Positions 61,099-64,000 of a stretch of DNA of 64,000 bases are shown piece by piece; position 1 is the stretch's first letter, and each line of letters begins with the position of its first letter. The notes beneath the pieces are model-generated. The model was not told the DNA's origin and did no database searches. It saw nothing but the letters and a program-made list of their open reading frames with translations. The stretch is from CAVOJY01 sp963696405. Its GTDB lineage: Bacteria; Chloroflexota; Limnocylindria; Limnocylindrales; CSP1-4. The stretch is taken from assembly GCA_963696405.1 (NCBI GenBank), contig CAVOJY010000003.1, positions 124,001-188,000 of the forward strand, written 5' to 3'. A program made the position numbers and the translations under genes.

Positions 61099-62466
61099 CT
61101 ACCCGCCCGTCTGCCCCACGGCGTCCGACCAGGGTCCACCACCCCAGCTGTCGCGGACCGCCTGGATCATCGCCAGCAAGTTCGGCACTGGCACCCCGGG
61201 CTGGATGTTGTGGATGGCGGCGAAGACGTACCCACCGCCGTCGTTGAAGATGTCGATCCGTTCCCGGACCTCGCGGTAGACCTCCTCGGGGGTCCCGAAG
61301 GGGAGGGTCGTCTGCGTCTCCACGCCGCCCCCCCAGAGAACGAGGTGATCCCCGAACTCCCGCTTCAGCGTTCGCGGGTCCATCTTCGCGGCCGAGGTCT
61401 GGACCGGGTTGAGGATGTCGAAGCCGTCCTCGATGAGGTCGGGGATGAGGTCGTACATGCTCCCGTCGGAGTGCTTGAACGTCTTCCAGTTCGTCTGCTC
61501 GTGGAACGCGGCGTTCAGCCGGCGGTAGTAGGGGCTGAAGAGCTCGCGATAGGTCTCCCGCGAGATGAGCGTGGCGGCCTGCCCGCCCAGGTCGGCGCTG
61601 CACACCTTGACCACTGCCACGCGGTCGCCGAGAGCGCTCGCGAGCCGTGGCAGGTTCTGGAGCGCGATCTCCGTCTCGTGCTCGAAGATGGCGTGGATGA
61701 GGTCCCTCCGCGTGGCCAGGGAGATGAGCCACTCGACCTCGTCGCGGATGCCGCGCGAATGCTTCAGGCCGGGGCCTGCGCACATCACGGGATCGGTGAA
61801 CCAGAGCCCGGGGAAGCGCAGGAAGACCGCGTAGTCCGTTTCCGTCCAGAGTTGCTCCGCGTCCCGCGCTGCGTCCGCCACGAGAGCATCGGACAGGATC
61901 CGGAAGTCCTCGCGGTTGCCGCTCGGGTCGAGGTGGTCGTCGTCGATCGGCTCCTGCCGGATGATGGCGTCGAAGTAGTAGCCGCCCGGGAGCATGCGAG
62001 CGCTGGGCGCGACCGTCCGGTCGTTGCCCGGGTAGAGGAGGAGATCTCCGTTCGCGCCCTCCGCCGGCTCGAACTCGGTTGACACCAGCACCGGCGTGCC
62101 GTCAGGGACCGTCCATGGCTTCCAGGCAGCGTTGCGAAAGCCCATGATCGTCGGGAAGGTCCACAGCCCGACCAGGTCGGCGCCGATCGCCCGGCGCACC
62201 GGCTCGTCCACCTCTCCGAGCCCCAGGAACGGCTCGAACAGCTTGACCCGGAACGTCTCGTCGCCGGTCAGGGCGCGCCGGAGTCCAGAGAGTGGCGCCG
62301 CGCAGATCCCGCTCGCCGTGTACCCGCCGAGATCCACGCACACGCGGTCCGGCTGGCGGTGATCGAGCGTGGTCGCGAGGCGCTGGCGCGGGGTCAGGGA
62401 CACGGCCGCCTCCGGGCTACGGTCGACGTGGAGGTGCGCCACGTCGACCCGTCCATTGTCGATCAT
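61099..62466 (-). CDS. Uroporphyrinogen decarboxylase-family (URO-D/MtaA-like) protein
   Basis: 455 residues from ATG 62466. TPRQRLATTLDHRQPDRVCV opens the domain. Later FRFPGLWF-like VFLRFPGLWFTDPVMCAGPG, VKVCSADLGGQAATLISRET, WKTFKHSDGSMYDLIPDLIE, GFDILNPVQTSAAKMDPRTL, HLVLWGGGVETQTTLPFGTP and GGYVFAAIHNIQPGVPVPNL. The last is the usual URO-D end. It lacks heme-pathway neighbours and is longer than HemE, so it probably belongs to the corrinoid or small-molecule methyltransferase branch. No corrinoid protein is adjacent. Divergent from the NifJ-type gene. Confidence 0.82.
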   Translation of the reverse strand: MIDNGRVDVAHLHVDRSPEAAVSLTPRQRLATTLDHRQPDRVCVDLGGYTASGICAAPLSGLRRALTGDETFRVKLFEPFLGLGEVDEPVRRAIGADLVGLWTFPTIMGFRNAAWKPWTVPDGTPVLVSTEFEPAEGANGDLLLYPGNDRTVAPSARMLPGGYYFDAIIRQEPIDDDHLDPSGNREDFRILSDALVADAARDAEQLWTETDYAVFLRFPGLWFTDPVMCAGPGLKHSRGIRDEVEWLISLATRRDLIHAIFEHETEIALQNLPRLASALGDRVAVVKVCSADLGGQAATLISRETYRELFSPYYRRLNAAFHEQTNWKTFKHSDGSMYDLIPDLIEDGFDILNPVQTSAAKMDPRTLKREFGDHLVLWGGGVETQTTLPFGTPEEVYREVRERIDIFNDGGGYVFAAIHNIQPGVPVPNLLAMIQAVRDSWGGGPWSDAVGQTGG

Positions 62467-62788
62467 TGGGAGTCCGGTCTGCGGTGCTCCGGCATGCAGG
62501 GTGTGCAGGCGATGATCACCGCGGGGCCCGGATACTCGTTCGCCTTGGCGGGGACGCCTGTCGCTTCTGAGGCGATCAGGCAGCATGGCCCGAGCGGACC
62601 CACTGGACTGCCAAGACCGAGCGGTCCGGCACGGTCCGAGGGTCGGTCGGGCGGCGATAATAGATCGTCGCCGGCTTCGCGCGCTCTTGTGGCGGGCGGT
62701 GGGGACAGTCAAGCGCCACCGTCCTCGCCTCCGGCCGACCCAGGGTCAGGACCCATCGCGATCCCACAGAGAGGCTCAAGGACAGCAT
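62467..62788. other. Divergent ~320-bp intergenic region
   Basis: No gene recognised. Near its middle CGGCGA (62652-62657) and TCGCCG (62668-62673) form an inverted repeat around an AT-richer centre, TAATAGATCG, that contains a -10-like TAATAG. AAGGA six bases before the ATG at 62789 is the ribosome site of the next gene. Confidence 0.45.
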
Positions 62789-64000
62789 ATGGACCAGGAA
62801 TGGGTTTGCCTCGACGGCAACGAGGCCGCTGCGCGAGTCGCCTACGCGCTGAGCGAGGTGATCTCGATCTTCCCGATCACGCCCGCCTCGCCGATGGCGG
62901 AGCACGCCGACGACTGGGCGGCGGCGGCACGCCCGAACCTCTGGGGCTCGGTGCCCGACGTCGTCGAGATGCAGTCGGAGGGTGGCGCGGCCGGCGCGAT
63001 GCACGGCGCGCTCCAGAAGGGTGCCCTGGCAACGACGTTCACCGCGTCGCAGGGGCTCCTCCTGATGATCCCCAACATGTTCAAGATCGCGGGCGAGCTG
63101 ACGCCCGCCGTCATCCACGTGGCGGCGCGCACGATCGCGACCCACGCCCTGTCGATCTTCGGCGACCACAGCGACGTCATGCACGCCCGGGCCACCGGCT
63201 GGGCGATGCTGGCCGCCGGCTCGGTCCAGGAGGCCCACGACTTCGCCCTCGTCGCCCATGCGGCGACCCTTCGGGCCCGCGTGCCGTTCCTCCACTTCTT
63301 CGACGGCTTCCGCACGTCGCACGAGATCAACAAGATCGGGCTCCTCACCGAAGACGACCTGCGGGCGTTCGTTCGCGACGAGGATGTCCTGGCCTTCCGC
63401 GCCCGGGGCATGACGCCCGATGCCCCCGTCGTGCGCGGCACGGCCCAGAACCCGGACGCCTTCTTCCAGGCGCGCGAGGCGTCGAACCCGTACTACCTGG
63501 CCGTCCCCGCCATTGTCCAGGAGGTGATGGACGAGCTCGCCGCGCGGACCGGCCGCCGCTACGGCCTGGTGGACTACCACGGCGCCCCGGACGCGGATCG
63601 CGTCGCCGTCGTGATGGGATCGGCGATCGGCGCCGTCGAGGAGACAGTCGATACGCTGAACGCTGCGGGCGCGCGGGTCGGCGTCTTGAAGGTCCGCCTC
63701 TTCCAGCCGTTTCCCGTCGACCAGGTCGTGGCCGCCCTGCCGTCCACCGTGCGGGCCATCGCGGTTCTCGACCGGACGAAGGAGCCGGGCGCGGTCGGTG
63801 AGCCGCTCTACCAGGCGGTCGTCACCGCGATCGCCGAGCGGATGGACGGGGACGAGCCGCCCTTCGCGACGATGCCCCGGGTCCTCGGCGGTCGCTACGG
63901 CCTTGCCTCCAAGGAGGTGACGCCGGGGATGATCAAGCCGGTGTTCGACGAGCTCGCGAGCGAGCGGCCGAAGCGCCACTTCACCGTCGGCATCTACGAC
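62789..64000 (+). CDS. nifJ: Pyruvate:ferredoxin (flavodoxin) oxidoreductase, NifJ type (partial, runs off right edge)
   Basis: First ~404 residues of a large single-chain enzyme. CLDGNEAAARVAYALSEVIS, IFPITPASPMAEHADDWAAA (pyruvate-binding loop), EMQSEGGAAGAMHGALQKGA, SQGLLLMIPNMFKIAGEL, FLHFFDGFRTSHEINKIGLL and VLDRTKEPGAVGEPLYQAV match NifJ/Por domains I-II. Converts pyruvate and CoA to acetyl-CoA, CO2 and reduced ferredoxin. Start ATG with AAGGA. The cluster and ThDP domains lie beyond the window. Confidence 0.95.
   Translation, partial: MDQEWVCLDGNEAAARVAYALSEVISIFPITPASPMAEHADDWAAAARPNLWGSVPDVVEMQSEGGAAGAMHGALQKGALATTFTASQGLLLMIPNMFKIAGELTPAVIHVAARTIATHALSIFGDHSDVMHARATGWAMLAAGSVQEAHDFALVAHAATLRARVPFLHFFDGFRTSHEINKIGLLTEDDLRAFVRDEDVLAFRARGMTPDAPVVRGTAQNPDAFFQAREASNPYYLAVPAIVQEVMDELAARTGRRYGLVDYHGAPDADRVAVVMGSAIGAVEETVDTLNAAGARVGVLKVRLFQPFPVDQVVAALPSTVRAIAVLDRTKEPGAVGEPLYQAVVTAIAERMDGDEPPFATMPRVLGGRYGLASKEVTPGMIKPVFDELASERPKRHFTVGIYD

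Noticed and set aside
61099..62466. HemE, uroporphyrinogen decarboxylase of heme synthesis
   Set aside because: Longer than HemE, lacks the typical HemE N-terminal signature, and no heme genes are near.

Overview
The window is very GC-rich bacterial DNA, densely packed in short-gap operons, with no rRNA, recognisable tRNA, CRISPR array or insertion-sequence transposase. The best lineage guess is a Chloroflexota bacterium (Limnocylindria/Ellin6529-like) or a high-GC relative. This is inference from gene content: coenzyme F420 biosynthesis plus several F420-dependent oxidoreductase families, phosphoketolase, polyphosphate glucokinase-like ROK kinase, homodimeric pyruvate dehydrogenase E1, two 2-oxoacid:ferredoxin oxidoreductases, and many start codons lying 4-9 nt after a -10-like box (leaderless style). 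No marker gene settles it.

Layout. 0-9.7 kb, minus strand: rpe, trxB, a methyltransferase, an ABC exporter, OsmC, a haloacid dehalogenase, then argC-argJ-argB-argR. 9.8-12.4 kb: a membrane protein, an LLM oxidoreductase and a helix-turn-helix/PIN toxin-antitoxin pair. 12.8-17.2 kb: an F420 block with a fused CofC-CofE enzyme, CofD, a Ddn-type reductase, an FGD-like LLM enzyme and a PPOX-type enzyme. 17.2-21.4 kb: phosphoketolase, universal stress protein and another LLM enzyme. 21.4-25.1 kb: two ABC-2 ATPase/permease pairs in one operon. 25.1-31.4 kb: small metabolic genes (ATC hydrolase-like, YCII, inositol phosphatase, Zn-alcohol dehydrogenase, lipid kinase, 5'-3' exonuclease, polyphosphate glucokinase). 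31.5-37.4 kb: MarR regulator, a 184-bp inverted-repeat element, aceE, a frameshifted MFS transporter and a VapBC pair.

37.4-47.5 kb is an accessory sugar or sugar-acid island. A ribose-type ABC transporter, an SDR and a phosphotriesterase-like lactonase lie on the minus strand. They diverge from a FadR/GntR regulator, an apionate-lactonase-like gene and a class IV aminotransferase. A perfect 22-bp palindrome lies between the two arms and is the obvious operator. Many of these genes carry single-base frameshifts.

47.6-51.2 kb holds small membrane and zinc-ribbon genes and a PQQ-type sugar dehydrogenase. 51.3-54.4 kb is a sulfur-trafficking operon (ArsR, DsrE, TusA, DsrE2, TusA, SQR-like flavoprotein). 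It diverges from a four-gene 2-oxoacid:ferredoxin oxidoreductase operon (54.6-57.5 kb). 57.6-61.0 kb encodes a large secreted protein with PKD-like repeats, badly frameshifted, coupled to a membrane FHA protein. 61.1-64 kb has a URO-D-like methyltransferase gene divergent from a NifJ-type oxidoreductase that runs off the right edge.

Together the genes suggest an aerobic or facultative heterotroph with F420 redox chemistry, sugar and sugar-acid use, sulfide or persulfide handling and ferredoxin-linked oxoacid metabolism. Frameshifts are confined to about 35.9-49.6 kb and 57.6-60.8 kb. They may be assembly errors or real decay, and the sequence alone cannot decide.
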